NCBI GenBank assembly: GCA_018646675.1
Contig: JABGUH010000038.1
Coordinates: 48,110 to 112,109 of the forward strand
DNA from: Bdellovibrionales bacterium
GTDB lineage: Bacteria; Bdellovibrionota; Bacteriovoracia; Bacteriovoracales; Bacteriovoracaceae
Length of the DNA stretch: 64,000 nt
Direction: 5' to 3'
Notes under the pieces: generated by a model
Seen by the model: the letters and a program-made list of their open reading frames with translations, nothing else
The model's database searches: none
Told to the model about the DNA's origin: nothing
Made by a program: the position numbers and the translations under genes
Part shown: in pieces, positions 46,221-55,740 of the stretch
Layout of the letters: each line of letters opens with the position of its first letter
Position numbering within the stretch: position 1 is the stretch's first letter

Positions 46221-47515
46221 TAGATATGATGAGAGATGAGATAGCTGTTTGCCTTGAGAAGGGTGCAACTCTTACCTCCTTTTATATGGAGAGTGAGGAT
46301 AGTGCAGACTTTGTGCTACCACCAGAATTTGGTATTTTAAGCAGTGATGAGCAGGAAGAGAAACTTTGGCAGGCACGTGCCGGTTTGAATATGGAGACTC
46401 TTTGTGGGGCAATTGAAACCGTCATCTTTATGAGTGAGAGACCGATCCCACTAACTAAAATAAAAAACTTAATTGATGAAGAGCTTCCATTACGGGCCAT
46501 CCATCAAGCCATTTCTCGTTTACAGCAAGAGTATGAGAGTAGTCACCATGGTCTACGTCTAATGGAGATAGCCGAAGGTTACCAGTTTAGAACCAAGGTG
46601 CGTTTTTCACGTTTTGTTCAGGATCTCTACAAAGTTAACTCATTAGTCCTAACTCCAGCGACCATGGAGGTTTTGGCACTGATTGCATATCGACAGCCTC
46701 TTGCTCGAGTTGAGGTTGATCGCATTCGTGGAGTAGAGAGTTCACACTTGGTGCGGACATTGTTGGATAAGCGTCTGATCAAAGTGATGGGCCGATCTGA
46801 AGATTTAGGCAGGCCGACAGTCTATGGTACCACCTTGGAGTTCCTAGAGGTTTTTAATTTGGCTTCACTGGAAGAGCTGCCAGCAGAAGATGAGTTGGCC
46901 GAGTTGGCTGAAGATCCGAGTACTAATTTTGAGAATATTAGACAGATCTCCGCTTTGGAGGATGCAGAACAATTTGATGCCGACCACTTAGAAGAGTTGG
47001 ATAAGTTGAGTCTCGATCTTAAATCGATCATCTCAGATACTAATTTTACTAAGTCATTAAAGATGCAGGATAAGCAGCGTACTAATGAAGAGGGAGAGGC
47101 GGTTAAGTCAGCTTTTGATATTTTAGAGGAGCATTTGGATCGTCAGCAGATCTCTGAGCAGAATAAGATTGCGATGCTTTCTGACATTGGTATCGCTTGT
47201 GATACTCCCAAAGTGGTCAAAGAGTTAGGGAGTGACCAGTTTCACAATGTGCCACAGCTTGAAGATGAAGAGGACGATTTTGAGATGATCGATCTTGATA
47301 CAGGTGAGCATATCCTAGGTGAGGATCTACTAAAGTCATCTGCAGAGAGTTCAGAGCAAGAGGAAAATGATCTAAATGCAGCTTTGGATCAAGCTTTCGA
47401 TCGACTACTATCCTCTCCTCAAGAGGCTGAGCAGGCAGTGGCCGGGGATGTTGACATTGAGACTTTGGCCCGGGAATTTTCCTGTAAATCAGATAGTCTA
47501 GAGCTAACTGAGTAA
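46217..47515 (+). CDS. scpB: ScpB, condensin subunit with long acidic tail
   Basis: Binds ScpA as a dimer. The winged-helix core spans about 58-220: METLCGAIETVIFMSERPIP and EVLALIAYRQPLARVEVDRIRG are diagnostic. At 432 aa it is roughly twice the normal ~200: residues 1-57 form an N-terminal extension and 221-432 a low-complexity Asp/Glu-rich tail, probably disordered. GTG start overlapping scpA. The pseudouridine synthase gene follows 106 bp later, matching the common scpA-scpB-rluB order. Confidence 0.9.
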   Translation: MIDMMRDEIAVCLEKGATLTSFYMESEDSADFVLPPEFGILSSDEQEEKLWQARAGLNMETLCGAIETVIFMSERPIPLTKIKNLIDEELPLRAIHQAISRLQQEYESSHHGLRLMEIAEGYQFRTKVRFSRFVQDLYKVNSLVLTPATMEVLALIAYRQPLARVEVDRIRGVESSHLVRTLLDKRLIKVMGRSEDLGRPTVYGTTLEFLEVFNLASLEELPAEDELAELAEDPSTNFENIRQISALEDAEQFDADHLEELDKLSLDLKSIISDTNFTKSLKMQDKQRTNEEGEAVKSAFDILEEHLDRQQISEQNKIAMLSDIGIACDTPKVVKELGSDQFHNVPQLEDEEDDFEMIDLDTGEHILGEDLLKSSAESSEQEENDLNAALDQAFDRLLSSPQEAEQAVAGDVDIETLAREFSCKSDSLELTE

Positions 47516-47621
47516 TATCTACATAACTTTGTTTGACTAAGGGGGTATGGCCCCTCTATAGGTAGCATTCTAAACATTCAAAAAACTTGAACTGCCGGGA
47601 GGCAAGATCAGGAGGTCAAAA

Positions 47622-48557
47622 GTGTCAGCATCCAATAAGCGAGTTAATTTAGTCCGTCTACAAAAGTATATTGCAGATTGTGGGATAACCTCCCGTCGCA
47701 AAGCCGAAGAGCTGATTGCCACAGGACGAGTTAGGGTTAATGGTAGTCCACTAACAGAGATGGGAATCAAGGTTGACCCTCGCCATGATCTAGTGGAGGT
47801 TGATGGCCAGAGCATTGATCATCAGTCAGTTAACCCAATCTATCTACTACTTAATAAGCCTCGTGGTTATGTTACTACTCTGAGTGACCCCGAAGGACGG
47901 CATACCATTATGGAGCTGTGTAAAGAGGTGAGTGAACGAATCTATCCGGTCGGTCGCTTGGACTATCTGTCTGAGGGGTTGTTGATTATGACCAATGATG
48001 GAGAGGTGGCCAATATGTTGATGCATCCTAGTTTCTGTGTGACTAAGGTGTACGAGGTTAAAGTTTTTGGAGCAGTGACACCAACAATTTTAAAGCAGCT
48101 ACGTAACGGTGTACAGTTACGAGAGGGGATGGTTAAGCCCAAGTCGGTGCGAGTGATCAAGCAACTGCCGACCAAAACTTGGCTGGAGTTTCGCCTTGGA
48201 GAGGGACGTAATCGGGAGATTCGTCGCCTGTGTGAAGCATGCTCTCTTACTGTAGATAAACTACGAAGGGTGGCAATTGGTAACCTTTCGATTGATCACC
48301 TAGCACCAGGCCGTTATATCTTTATGTCAAAAAAAGAGCTGCTAGCGGCAATTGGTTTTGTCGGAGGTTACTATCAGGATCGTGACTACTTCTCTGGTAA
48401 GCGTTCGATCAACTTGAATAAGAAAGGGGTGCAGGATACGACAGAAGCTAATAGTCCACTCTTTAGAATGTTTCGTAAAGGGGAGTACTACTCGACTGTT
48501 AAGGGGATGGAGGAAGCGAGAGTTCGTATTCAGCAGGAGAAAAGAGAGCGTAAATAG
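47622..48557 (+). CDS. rluB: Large-subunit rRNA pseudouridine synthase (RluB/RsuA family)
   Basis: Isomerises uridine in rRNA. An S4 RNA-binding domain (LQKYIADCGITSRRKAEELIATGRVRVNG) is followed by the RsuA catalytic core with Asp114 in YPVGRLDYLSEGLL and the family's KVYEVKVFG and GRNREIRRLCEA. Residues 240-311 are a basic tail. RluB is preferred over RluE/F/RsuA because of the location behind scpB. The start is GTG with GGAGG 6 bp upstream. Confidence 0.88.
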   Translation: MSASNKRVNLVRLQKYIADCGITSRRKAEELIATGRVRVNGSPLTEMGIKVDPRHDLVEVDGQSIDHQSVNPIYLLLNKPRGYVTTLSDPEGRHTIMELCKEVSERIYPVGRLDYLSEGLLIMTNDGEVANMLMHPSFCVTKVYEVKVFGAVTPTILKQLRNGVQLREGMVKPKSVRVIKQLPTKTWLEFRLGEGRNREIRRLCEACSLTVDKLRRVAIGNLSIDHLAPGRYIFMSKKELLAAIGFVGGYYQDRDYFSGKRSINLNKKGVQDTTEANSPLFRMFRKGEYYSTVKGMEEARVRIQQEKRERK

Positions 48558-48575
48558 AGTGGTCGTTATCTCTGG

Positions 48576-48902
48576 CTAGTTGTCGAAGGTAATTATTTTT
48601 GCTGTTTCAATATACTCTCGCAATACCTCGGTAGAGTACTCTAAGGCTTGCTTAGCATACGGTATCTCGGAGCTTTGGGTATGATCTACGTTAAATTGTG
48701 CCTGACGAATTAGGGCAGCACACAGTCGCATAACTTCGGCACTACCATCAAAATACTCTGTCTCATCACTGGTGATTAGAATATCCTTCAGTAGACAATT
48801 TAGTGAGCGTAGCAATCTAATCTGTGGATTAGTCAGCTGACTTTTGTCGATTTTGATTATTAGCGGTTCACTCTTTTTAGATCTTAATAAGGGTAGAGAC
48901 AT
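48576..48902 (-). CDS. Small helical protein, unknown function
   Basis: A 108-aa protein without signal or membrane segment and without known domain. After a short basic start (LRSKKSEPLIIKIDKSQL) it reads as three or four amphipathic helices (NPQIRLLRSLNCLLKDIL, SAEVMRLCAALIRQAQFNV, PYAKQALEYSTEVLREYIETAK). Such small helical bundles are often protein adaptors. It converges on the pseudouridine synthase gene. Confidence 0.5.
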   Translation of the reverse strand: MSLPLLRSKKSEPLIIKIDKSQLTNPQIRLLRSLNCLLKDILITSDETEYFDGSAEVMRLCAALIRQAQFNVDHTQSSEIPYAKQALEYSTEVLREYIETAKIITFDN

Positions 48903-49133
48903 AGTTTTCCTCTCCTAATCCTAATTTAACTACTGGACTAAGCCTGCATTCTATCTATCGTCAGTTTAGATAATAATTTTAGCTGTTTATGTCATAGTGT
49001 TTTGCTCGATTAACCCTACCCATGATAATGAATAAAAAGATATTTTACTGGACAAAATGAATTGAGTAATCTAGTGTCGTGAATTGGCGGTTGCAGTGGC
49101 ATTTCAGCTATTTATGTCGTCAAATTCATCTGT

Positions 49134-49210
<77 letters not shown>

Positions 49211-49333
49211 AATTAATTTACTTAACAGAGAACATTTTCAAACCATACGGAACTGCTAGATTGATAGTAGGATTCGAATAGAGTTGGTTCTTCTTCCTTC
49301 TTTGTGTAACCCACCGCACTCAAGCAAATATAG

Positions 49334-49663
49334 TTACCCATCAATCGAGCATTGGCGAGGGTTACTACCGGTCTTTATTCCCTCTTGGTATTTTTTAAGG
49401 CGCTTCTTCCTTAAGGCTTTTAAGTCATCTCGATTAAAGATGATCACCATTCCATCCTCGGGGTGAGTACTACAGGCAAATTGATGCTCACCTGCGATCT
49501 CAATAATGCAACCATTACAACACCCCTTACTCTGATTTGCTTTGTAGCAAGGGGAGGGGATTCCAACTCTATGGTGAGCGGCAACCTCGATGATATTTCT
49601 ATCTTCAGGGTAGATTTCAATTCTATTACCGTCAATCAAGAGGGTGTGCTGTTTTTTATTCAA
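49334..49663 (-). CDS. 2Fe-2S ferredoxin-like protein
   Basis: A protein of about 109 aa with a plant-type/NuoG-like 2Fe-2S fold. Counting from the GTG at 49672, Cys42, Cys52, Cys55 and Cys67 lie in PSPCYKANQSKGCCNGC and QFACSTHPEDGMVI, the C-x9-C-x2-C-x11-C spacing of the Fer2_4-type cluster, and EIYPEDRNIIEVAAHHRVGIP is typical N-terminal context. The basic C-terminus (ALRKKRLKKYQEG) is unlike electron-carrier ferredoxins. TTG 49663 is preferred because AGGTGG lies 5 bp upstream. It directly follows the ACR3 remnant. Partner unknown. Confidence 0.7.
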   Translation of the reverse strand: MNKKQHTLLIDGNRIEIYPEDRNIIEVAAHHRVGIPSPCYKANQSKGCCNGCIIEIAGEHQFACSTHPEDGMVIIFNRDDLKALRKKRLKKYQEGIKTGSNPRQCSIDG

Positions 49664-49860
49664 TCGCTCCACCTATTTAAGAATTTGATCAAAATCGCCA
49701 CCGGTATATTGACTGTTGCGATATTCATTTCACTACGAATGGTAATTGAATTGCCCACGATCTTGCCAAAGGCAATACCATTTACGATACAATGAGCGAC
49801 CCAGAGAGAGATCGATCGCTCAAATAGACCCATTTTTTCTGCTTGATTGCTCTGTGACAT
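49660..49860 (-). pseudogene. Truncated ACR3-family arsenite efflux permease (N-terminal fragment)
   Basis: The ~66 residues encoded here match the start of ACR3 permeases: GLFERSISLWVAHCIVNGIA, then a loop and ATVNIPVAILI. In intact ACR3 this runs on to a second helix (LIWLMIYPMM-like) and eight more, about 340-370 aa in all. Here the frame changes after VAILI to KFLNRWSD and stops. A normal ribosome site (AAAGG) precedes ATG 49860. So the 5' part of the gene is kept and the rest is lost; the ferredoxin gene follows at once. No arsR or arsC is nearby. Confidence 0.65.
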
Positions 49861-49947
49861 ATTAACCTTTGGGCACACCGTACTCAGTACACTATATCTA
49901 ATACCTATAATCTTCTATCTTGGCATTGAGAGCAACTAACAGAGCGA

Positions 49948-51126
49948 CTAAACACTCTGTCCGGCGGCAAACCCAGATGACCAAGCCCATTGAAAATTGA
50001 ATCCACCGAGCTGGCCGGTAACATCTACCACCTCTCCGATAAAGTATAGGCCTGGTATAGAGCAACACTCAAATGTTTTTTGTGACAAAACCTTAGTGTC
50101 AACTCCGCCACGTGTTACTTCGGCAGTACGATACCCTTCAGTTCCACAGGGAGTAAGCTCCCAGTTGTTTAGACAGTGGGCCAGTCTGTTTAACTCTTTG
50201 TCTGATAGCTCCGCCATATTTCGTAGACTCAAATATTTTGTAACAAACATTTTTGCTAACCTGCGCGGTATCAATTCAGAAATAATCGTTACGGGGTCCT
50301 GTTTCGGACTACTATGTCGTGCTTTTAGCAGGAGTTTATCTATTTTAACACCTGGAATTAGATCAATAAAAATTGGCATGCCCTCCTGCCAGTAGAGTGA
50401 TATCTGCAAAACGGCGGGCCCACTTATTCCACGATGGGTGAACAGTAGTGCTTCACGAAACTTAAATCTAGCACAGCTGATTTCTACATCGAGGGAGACT
50501 CCGGCCAGCTGAGCAAAATCATCCTTGGTGGTATCAGAAAATACCAGGGGAACAAGTGCAGGAGTAGGAGTAACAATCGGCAACCCTTGCTTAATGGCGA
50601 AGTCCATCCCAAAGCTAGTTGCTCCCATCTTGGGAATCGATTTTCCGCCTGTTGCAATAACTAGAGAGGAAGAGTTGATCGGCCCGCAACTGGTCTCTAC
50701 TTGCCAACGATCTTCACTTTTCTGAATCTCTAAAATTTCGCATTTAAATTGAAATGAGACCTCAACACTTTTACACTCGGCCAGCAACATCTCGGTAATC
50801 TGTTCCGCCGATTGATCGCAAAATAGTTGACCATGGTCGCGCTCTTGAAATGAGATTTTATGTCGCTTGACCAGCGAAATAAAATCATCTGCACTATATC
50901 CAGCTAGTGCAGAACGACAGAAGTGCGGATTGACTGAAATATAGTGGGAGGGCGATGCAAATCGATTGGTGAAATTACATCGCCCACCACCCGAGACTCT
51001 AATTTTTTCACCGGCCCTTTCATTATGGTCCAGCACCACAACCTTACGACCTCGTTGGCCAGCGGCCATAGCGCACATTAATCCAGCTGCCCCAGCACCG
51101 ATAATGACAACATCAAAACTTTTCAT
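49948..51126 (-). CDS. YhiN/HI0933-type FAD-dependent oxidoreductase
   Basis: A 392-aa flavoprotein of the HI0933 family. Features: dinucleotide loop VVIIGAGAAGLMCAMAAGQRG, the family-specific RVSGGGRCNFTNR, ISFQERDHGQLFCDQSAEQI, VIATGGKSIPKMGATSFGMDFA and a C-terminal FIGEVVDVTGQLGGFNFQWAWSSG that closes the FAD site. Members are widespread but their substrate is unresolved. It reads away from the 51.4 kb region across a 310-bp divergent gap. Confidence 0.88.
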   Translation of the reverse strand: MKSFDVVIIGAGAAGLMCAMAAGQRGRKVVVLDHNERAGEKIRVSGGGRCNFTNRFASPSHYISVNPHFCRSALAGYSADDFISLVKRHKISFQERDHGQLFCDQSAEQITEMLLAECKSVEVSFQFKCEILEIQKSEDRWQVETSCGPINSSSLVIATGGKSIPKMGATSFGMDFAIKQGLPIVTPTPALVPLVFSDTTKDDFAQLAGVSLDVEISCARFKFREALLFTHRGISGPAVLQISLYWQEGMPIFIDLIPGVKIDKLLLKARHSSPKQDPVTIISELIPRRLAKMFVTKYLSLRNMAELSDKELNRLAHCLNNWELTPCGTEGYRTAEVTRGGVDTKVLSQKTFECCSIPGLYFIGEVVDVTGQLGGFNFQWAWSSGFAAGQSV

Positions 51127-51436
51127 ATATACCCAATATATCAGGGAACAAATTAGTCATGCAGCGATCTAATCCCTAATAGCGCTAAACACCGTTGTAT
51201 AAAAATTCTAGGAAATTGGCCATCTAAGTCTCACCGTGTCAAATAGAGCTGACTATTTAGCGCCACAAACAGCTGGTTGAAAAGCTCAGCTAATTGAAAA
51301 ATATCAGAAAGTTAAGAAAGCCAGACTCTTTTAGTCCGTTTTTCTCCTTGTAACTTTGGATAATTCCATGGTTTATATGCCCCTCATAATGAACAGATAG
51401 ATATCAACCAACTCTTTTCACTTATAGGGGAAAAAG
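51127..51436. other. Divergent intergenic region
   Basis: About 310 bp with no ORF. It should contain the promoters for the YhiN-type gene (leftward) and the 727-aa secreted protein (rightward). GACT-CTTTT-AGTC followed by a pyrimidine run near 51328-51348 could be a small hairpin, and TTGTAA near 51348 could be a -35 for a TTTATA-like -10 further right; both are weak. AGGGG at 51426-51430 is the ribosome site of the next gene. Confidence 0.35.
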
Positions 51437-53620
51437 ATGCAAAAAGTACTACTCCTTATGTTGCTGATTACTATTTCTCTCTCTGCATTTGCGGCCGAGG
51501 GCAACCCAGATTCATGGTCCAGATATTACGATCGCTATCGTAATAACCTAACTGGTTTTATGAATCTCTCCAACGATCAGATCCAAAATTTACGACCAGA
51601 GTTCTCAAATGGAATTTTTATCCTATTTAGGGACTACAACCCAACAAGTTACAATGTGATTAATCGCTCAAGCTTTACCACTCGCTATCTGCCTAATTGG
51701 CATGATCTTATTTGGAGTGCTGATACATGGATGGATGCAGTTGGCCAAATGGAGGATTATGGTTGGGATCAGTGGTGGCAAGATAACTTTGGATTTAGTG
51801 CCGGGGTATGGACACGAGATAATGAAATCGACTTCGGAGCAGGATTCTGTCTAGGTTACGAAGGAGATACTGCCTATGATAAGACGATTGGGCATCCTAG
51901 TGATGATCCTTATGATGAGAGTCCTTGTTCAGACCAAGTTGTCTCTAGTACGAGTAGTAGCGAAAGGGTTAAAGCTAAAAAAAGGCTACGTTTTAAATTA
52001 GCTCCAATATTTTTCTTTCAGATGGATTTGAAAAACTATCTAATTAGTACCGAGACCTATAAGTCCAATAATAAGTCGGGAGAGAATACAATTGACCTCA
52101 TCAAGGGAGAAGGTGGTTATCATAAAATCAAGCAGTATGATTATACTGTTGGTCTTGGAGTGGCCGGGAACTGGCACTATATTAATGCTTCAAACCTACA
52201 ACGACAACTTAATATGTTTGTTGGAATTGCTGCCATCAAAGGTAGAAGTGTTAGGTCAAGTCAATTGGCAAAAAGCCTTAAAGAGGCAAGGAATCTTCCC
52301 AAGCTAAACGTTCCATATAGTGCTGATACAATAAAAACATGGAATAACTCTGATGCCATCTCCTATCAATCAAAAGGTGGAGTGATGTATCTTGCAGGCA
52401 TTGGCCTGAGAGGATATATTTTTGCCGGTGTTAATTATATTGCGGAAGGTGTTTGGACTACTTTTGTGGAAAAACTCGCAGCTGACACTGTCTATGTTAA
52501 AATAACTAAGGGGAAGATCACCGCTCTGTCTCATACTGCTGGTGTCGGCCTTGTTTCCGTTAGCACCAATAAGTTTAACAATGCTGATGAAACCTTCTCG
52601 TTCATCCTAAATTTAGCAGATGCAGATGCAGTTAAGGCTTATGAAGACCTAGTGAAGGGGAACATCGTTCCTGCTCAAAAAATGGCAAATGCACCTCACG
52701 ATGGTCTTGGTACGGTTGTTGCGGTCAGAACAACTACCATGAAGCAGAGTGGACGGCTTAAATCCTTTAGCTTTGGTCTACCGATACCAATTCCAGGAAT
52801 TGGGCTTAGTACTGCTGTAAGTAAAGGAAAAATATTCACGACTGGAACTACTCATTTTCATCCAGACCAGAGTAAAACCGATGTGGTCTATGGCGCGTAT
52901 GTAAAGAGTGTTAATTCAAGGTTTTTTCGCAAGCACCGGAACAGAGGAGCGGTCTTCTACGGAACTCACTACGAGACGACTCAGAAAGATGGATCTAAAG
53001 TTGACGGTTATTTTGGGCAGTTTGCTTGGAATTTTGATGGTGACTACTTAAAGCTTAGAAAAGTAAAGAGCGCTATTAAAAAGCTAGTTAAGATGACAGG
53101 CCTTAGGGAAGAGGTGCTAGTCTCATTTTCTGGAAAGAATAAAACGAAAATTGGATATGCTCAAATTAGTCTAGAGGCTTCAATACCACAAGCGGCGACC
53201 GATGTTTTGATGGAGTTGGCAGCTGACCAGGAAAAATCAGAGGTATTTGGTGCAACCTCAAGGGCATTTATCAAAGGATACTTCTCTAATGGTGATGATA
53301 TTAATGAAATCTGTAGTATCGACACAGAAGAATCGACGGTCGCTACTTGTGAGCGGAGATTTGCTGCTCAGACCAAAAAAGCAGTAAGAAGGATGAAAGC
53401 AGCTCTTAAGAAGATGAGAGATGTAAAAGATCAGAGTAAAACAGATTTTGTTAAAGCCTATGGAGAGTTTGGCAAGCAGCTAATGGAAAATCAGTTTGTT
53501 TTTCAAACAGTCTTCAATCTTCTTAAGGGAAGAGGGATTGACCTAGACTATACGTTGAGTGGAACCCAGATTCCATTCTACAAGAAAAATTTTCAATGGC
53601 TTCCACAGGTTAATAAGTAA
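51437..53620 (+). CDS. Large secreted protein of unknown function
   Basis: A 727-aa protein with a signal peptide (LLLMLLITISLSAFA). The N-terminal ~150 residues are Trp- and Tyr-rich (WSADTWMDAVG, DYGWDQWWQDNFGF). The middle contains strand-rich Gly segments (VGLGVAGNWHYI, LAGIGLRGYIFAGVNYI), and the tail is helical and basic (QTKKAVRRMKAALKKMRDVKD). It has a few cysteines. No known fold is recognised; a beta-barrel middle part in the outer membrane is possible. A terminator-like hairpin follows at 53631-53657. Confidence 0.6.
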   Translation: MQKVLLLMLLITISLSAFAAEGNPDSWSRYYDRYRNNLTGFMNLSNDQIQNLRPEFSNGIFILFRDYNPTSYNVINRSSFTTRYLPNWHDLIWSADTWMDAVGQMEDYGWDQWWQDNFGFSAGVWTRDNEIDFGAGFCLGYEGDTAYDKTIGHPSDDPYDESPCSDQVVSSTSSSERVKAKKRLRFKLAPIFFFQMDLKNYLISTETYKSNNKSGENTIDLIKGEGGYHKIKQYDYTVGLGVAGNWHYINASNLQRQLNMFVGIAAIKGRSVRSSQLAKSLKEARNLPKLNVPYSADTIKTWNNSDAISYQSKGGVMYLAGIGLRGYIFAGVNYIAEGVWTTFVEKLAADTVYVKITKGKITALSHTAGVGLVSVSTNKFNNADETFSFILNLADADAVKAYEDLVKGNIVPAQKMANAPHDGLGTVVAVRTTTMKQSGRLKSFSFGLPIPIPGIGLSTAVSKGKIFTTGTTHFHPDQSKTDVVYGAYVKSVNSRFFRKHRNRGAVFYGTHYETTQKDGSKVDGYFGQFAWNFDGDYLKLRKVKSAIKKLVKMTGLREEVLVSFSGKNKTKIGYAQISLEASIPQAATDVLMELAADQEKSEVFGATSRAFIKGYFSNGDDINEICSIDTEESTVATCERRFAAQTKKAVRRMKAALKKMRDVKDQSKTDFVKAYGEFGKQLMENQFVFQTVFNLLKGRGIDLDYTLSGTQIPFYKKNFQWLPQVNK

Positions 53621-53630
53621 TTTATTACAT

Positions 53631-53657
53631 AGGGGAGGGAACCCATCTCTCTCCCCT
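53631..53657 (+). terminator. Probable terminator after the 727-aa protein gene
   Basis: AGGGGAGGGA pairs with TCTCTCCCCT (10 bp, one mismatch), 10 bp after the stop codon, followed by TCTATTT rather than a perfect T run. Confidence 0.5.
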
Positions 53658-53746
53658 TCTATTTAAAAAAGTGTTCTAAAGAGAAATTGATGTTATCATT
53701 TTTAAGATATGCATAACTGATATCTATGAGTGAGGAGAGAAGTCTT

Positions 53747-54769
53747 ATGGTTTTTAGAGCGAATAGGGTTGTAAATACACTGTTGATTGTTGCTGTTATG
53801 ACACTATGTTGTCGTGGTGCCCTTGCAATGGATATATCGTATTCTGGGGTGATCGATGCGGAGTATCGCCGCTCTGGAGGTTGGGGAGGAACAGGGACTA
53901 CTGGTGACTTTACAATCCCGAATGCTGCATCAACGATTAAGACAGAAATAGAGAAGGATGTAGTTGCCACCATAGATATTCTTTATGAGGAGGATGAGAC
54001 CCCGTTAGGAGTGGATTCCATCTTTTTGACTATTAAACACTCGATCTTCACCCTAACGCTCGGTCGTTTCTATATTCCATTTGGAACTTTTGAAACCAAT
54101 ATGATCTCTGATCCTCTGACTTTGGAGCTAGGAGAAACCTCAGAGAGTGGATTGATGTTGAGTTATGGTCGAGGCCCACTAGATCTATCCATCTTTGTAT
54201 TTAATGGTGATATTAAAGCGGCAGCGGGCACTGATCGTGTAAATCAGTATGGCATTGCTGCAAGCTATGATTATAAAACCGAAAGAGATTTACAAATGAC
54301 TGTTGCAGCCTCTTATTTAAATAATATTGCGGATAGCGATGGATTGACGACAGTTGCAACTGTCGCTAACGGCATCGGAAACTATGTTCCAGGTTACAAT
54401 CTCAGCCTCAAGTCAACTCTGGAAAATTATGGGTTATTTCTAGAGTATATTTCTGCTACTACCGCATTTCATAGCTCAAACTTATCGACAGGTGCGACAC
54501 CGGCCGCTGGGGCCACTCCTAGTGCGTTGAACCTTGAAGTGTTTATGACACTTCAAGACTTTACCTTGTCCGCAGCTATCCAAAATAGCAGTGAGGCGAT
54601 GGCGCTTAATTTTGCTGAAAATCGAATACTACTTGGCCTCTCCCATCTCTATCGTGATAAAATTACAATCTCATGTGAGTATATGCTGGAGAGTGACTAT
54701 GAGGTAGCTGTCGGAGGTACCGGCGAGAACAAAAACACCATAACATTTCAATTAACAACTGAATTTTAA
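53747..54769 (+). CDS. LbtU-like outer-membrane porin
   Basis: A 340-aa protein with a signal peptide (LLIVAVMTLCCRGALA). It matches the LbtU-type porin family: FTLTLGRFYIPFGTFETNMIS, SDPLTLELGETSESGLMLSYG and FVFNGDIKAA are its conserved strands, ending with FQLTTEF (terminal Phe for BAM). In Legionella LbtU is linked to siderophore uptake; role here is unknown. ATG 53747 is used because GAGGAG precedes it; an upstream in-frame ATG at 53726 lacks a site. No siderophore genes are nearby. Confidence 0.75.
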   Translation: MVFRANRVVNTLLIVAVMTLCCRGALAMDISYSGVIDAEYRRSGGWGGTGTTGDFTIPNAASTIKTEIEKDVVATIDILYEEDETPLGVDSIFLTIKHSIFTLTLGRFYIPFGTFETNMISDPLTLELGETSESGLMLSYGRGPLDLSIFVFNGDIKAAAGTDRVNQYGIAASYDYKTERDLQMTVAASYLNNIADSDGLTTVATVANGIGNYVPGYNLSLKSTLENYGLFLEYISATTAFHSSNLSTGATPAAGATPSALNLEVFMTLQDFTLSAAIQNSSEAMALNFAENRILLGLSHLYRDKITISCEYMLESDYEVAVGGTGENKNTITFQLTTEF

Positions 54770-54775
54770 ATTGGA

Positions 54776-54800
54776 TACCATAAAATGGTAGTACCTTTTT
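54776..54800. terminator. Hairpin between the convergent porin and lipoprotein genes
   Basis: TACCAT and ATGGTA pair perfectly around AAA, then five T residues at 54796-54800. Placed between two converging stops, it could end both transcripts. Confidence 0.55.
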
Positions 54801-54804
54801 AGAT

Positions 54805-55740
54805 TTAGGGTTCTAGATTATTGGTGGTAAAGACGCTGCCAGAGTGATTACCATAGTGATCTAAAGAGAGGACATTCCACCAGTTACCACTCCCACTAGA
54901 TGGTGAGCTATAGCTGCCTAAGAAGGCTGAATCTTTATAAATTTTGACTACGGCGTTAGCGTTGTTGAATCCACCACTAGAGCTATTTTTGACAATCATT
55001 CTAATGGTTCTTCCCTCAGGTATACCGGTAATAGTGTCTGGAGAACCACCGGTATAGTTAATCTTGACAATTTCAGGGCCATGTCCGTTGGACTTGGCTT
55101 GGATTAGTTCAACATTGGGAAATGCCACGAGGCTTCCTGTCTCTCCAGAATTGTCATAGACTAAACACAGCATATCGGGAAATTCATCGGGTGGACGGTT
55201 TGAAATAATGGTGGCACAATTTTGAACCGCCTGTCGTTTATGGCCAATATATAGATAGCTATCAAGGTCTAGTGGGGTAGCACTCCACTCTAAAGTGATG
55301 ATATAGATATCTCCATCATCGACACTATTTTCTAACAGGGTAATTTGACGATTAGTTATATTACTACCACTGCTTAAGTTTATCGGGTGGTCGTTGGCAA
55401 TATGGTTGGCCTTAGATAGCTTTAGGTTAACTGCTCCGGCCGCAATATTATCAATTGAAAAACTACCGTCACTTTCAGTAGTAGTGGTCGTGGCCTGTTG
55501 TTGCCCCTCCACATAGATCGTGGCCCCACTAACTGGTGTTGAGCCATCGCTGGTGACAACTTTTCCGCTAATACTAGCATCACCTGAGCTGTCGCCACTA
55601 CCACTGCTACCATCTGAGGCGCCGGCCCCACTAGAGATAGTATCCTCATCTTCAACTTCAAAGTCCTCTACACAGCCACTCAATAGCAGAGCTACAATGA
55701 TCAGTGACATGAAAAGATCAAATTTATATCGCAAGTTCAT
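54805..55740 (-). CDS. Lipoprotein with CarboxypepD_reg-like beta-sandwich domain
   Basis: A 311-aa lipoprotein with lipobox LLLSGC (Cys at residue ~23) and an acidic plus Ser/Gly linker (EDEDTISSGAGASDG...). The SGKVVTSDGSTPVSGATIYV and DGSFSIDNIAAGAVNLKLSK segments fit a carboxypeptidase regulatory-like beta-sandwich, used in adhesins and surface receptors. The rest is rich in Asn, Asp and Gly and holds three Cys. I start at ATG 55740 (AAGAGATGG upstream) because it sits directly before the signal; the open frame continues to 55782. Confidence 0.65.
   Translation of the reverse strand: MNLRYKFDLFMSLIIVALLLSGCVEDFEVEDEDTISSGAGASDGSSGSGDSSGDASISGKVVTSDGSTPVSGATIYVEGQQQATTTTTESDGSFSIDNIAAGAVNLKLSKANHIANDHPINLSSGSNITNRQITLLENSVDDGDIYIITLEWSATPLDLDSYLYIGHKRQAVQNCATIISNRPPDEFPDMLCLVYDNSGETGSLVAFPNVELIQAKSNGHGPEIVKINYTGGSPDTITGIPEGRTIRMIVKNSSSGGFNNANAVVKIYKDSAFLGSYSSPSSGSGNWWNVLSLDHYGNHSGSVFTTNNLEP

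Noticed and set aside
47540..47555. AGGGG/CCCCT hairpin after scpB as terminator
   Set aside because: The stem is only 5 bp with no T run, and the rluB gene likely continues in the same transcript.
48576..48902. Antitoxin of a toxin-antitoxin pair
   Set aside because: No adjacent small gene, no ribbon-helix-helix or HTH motif; only a helical bundle is visible.
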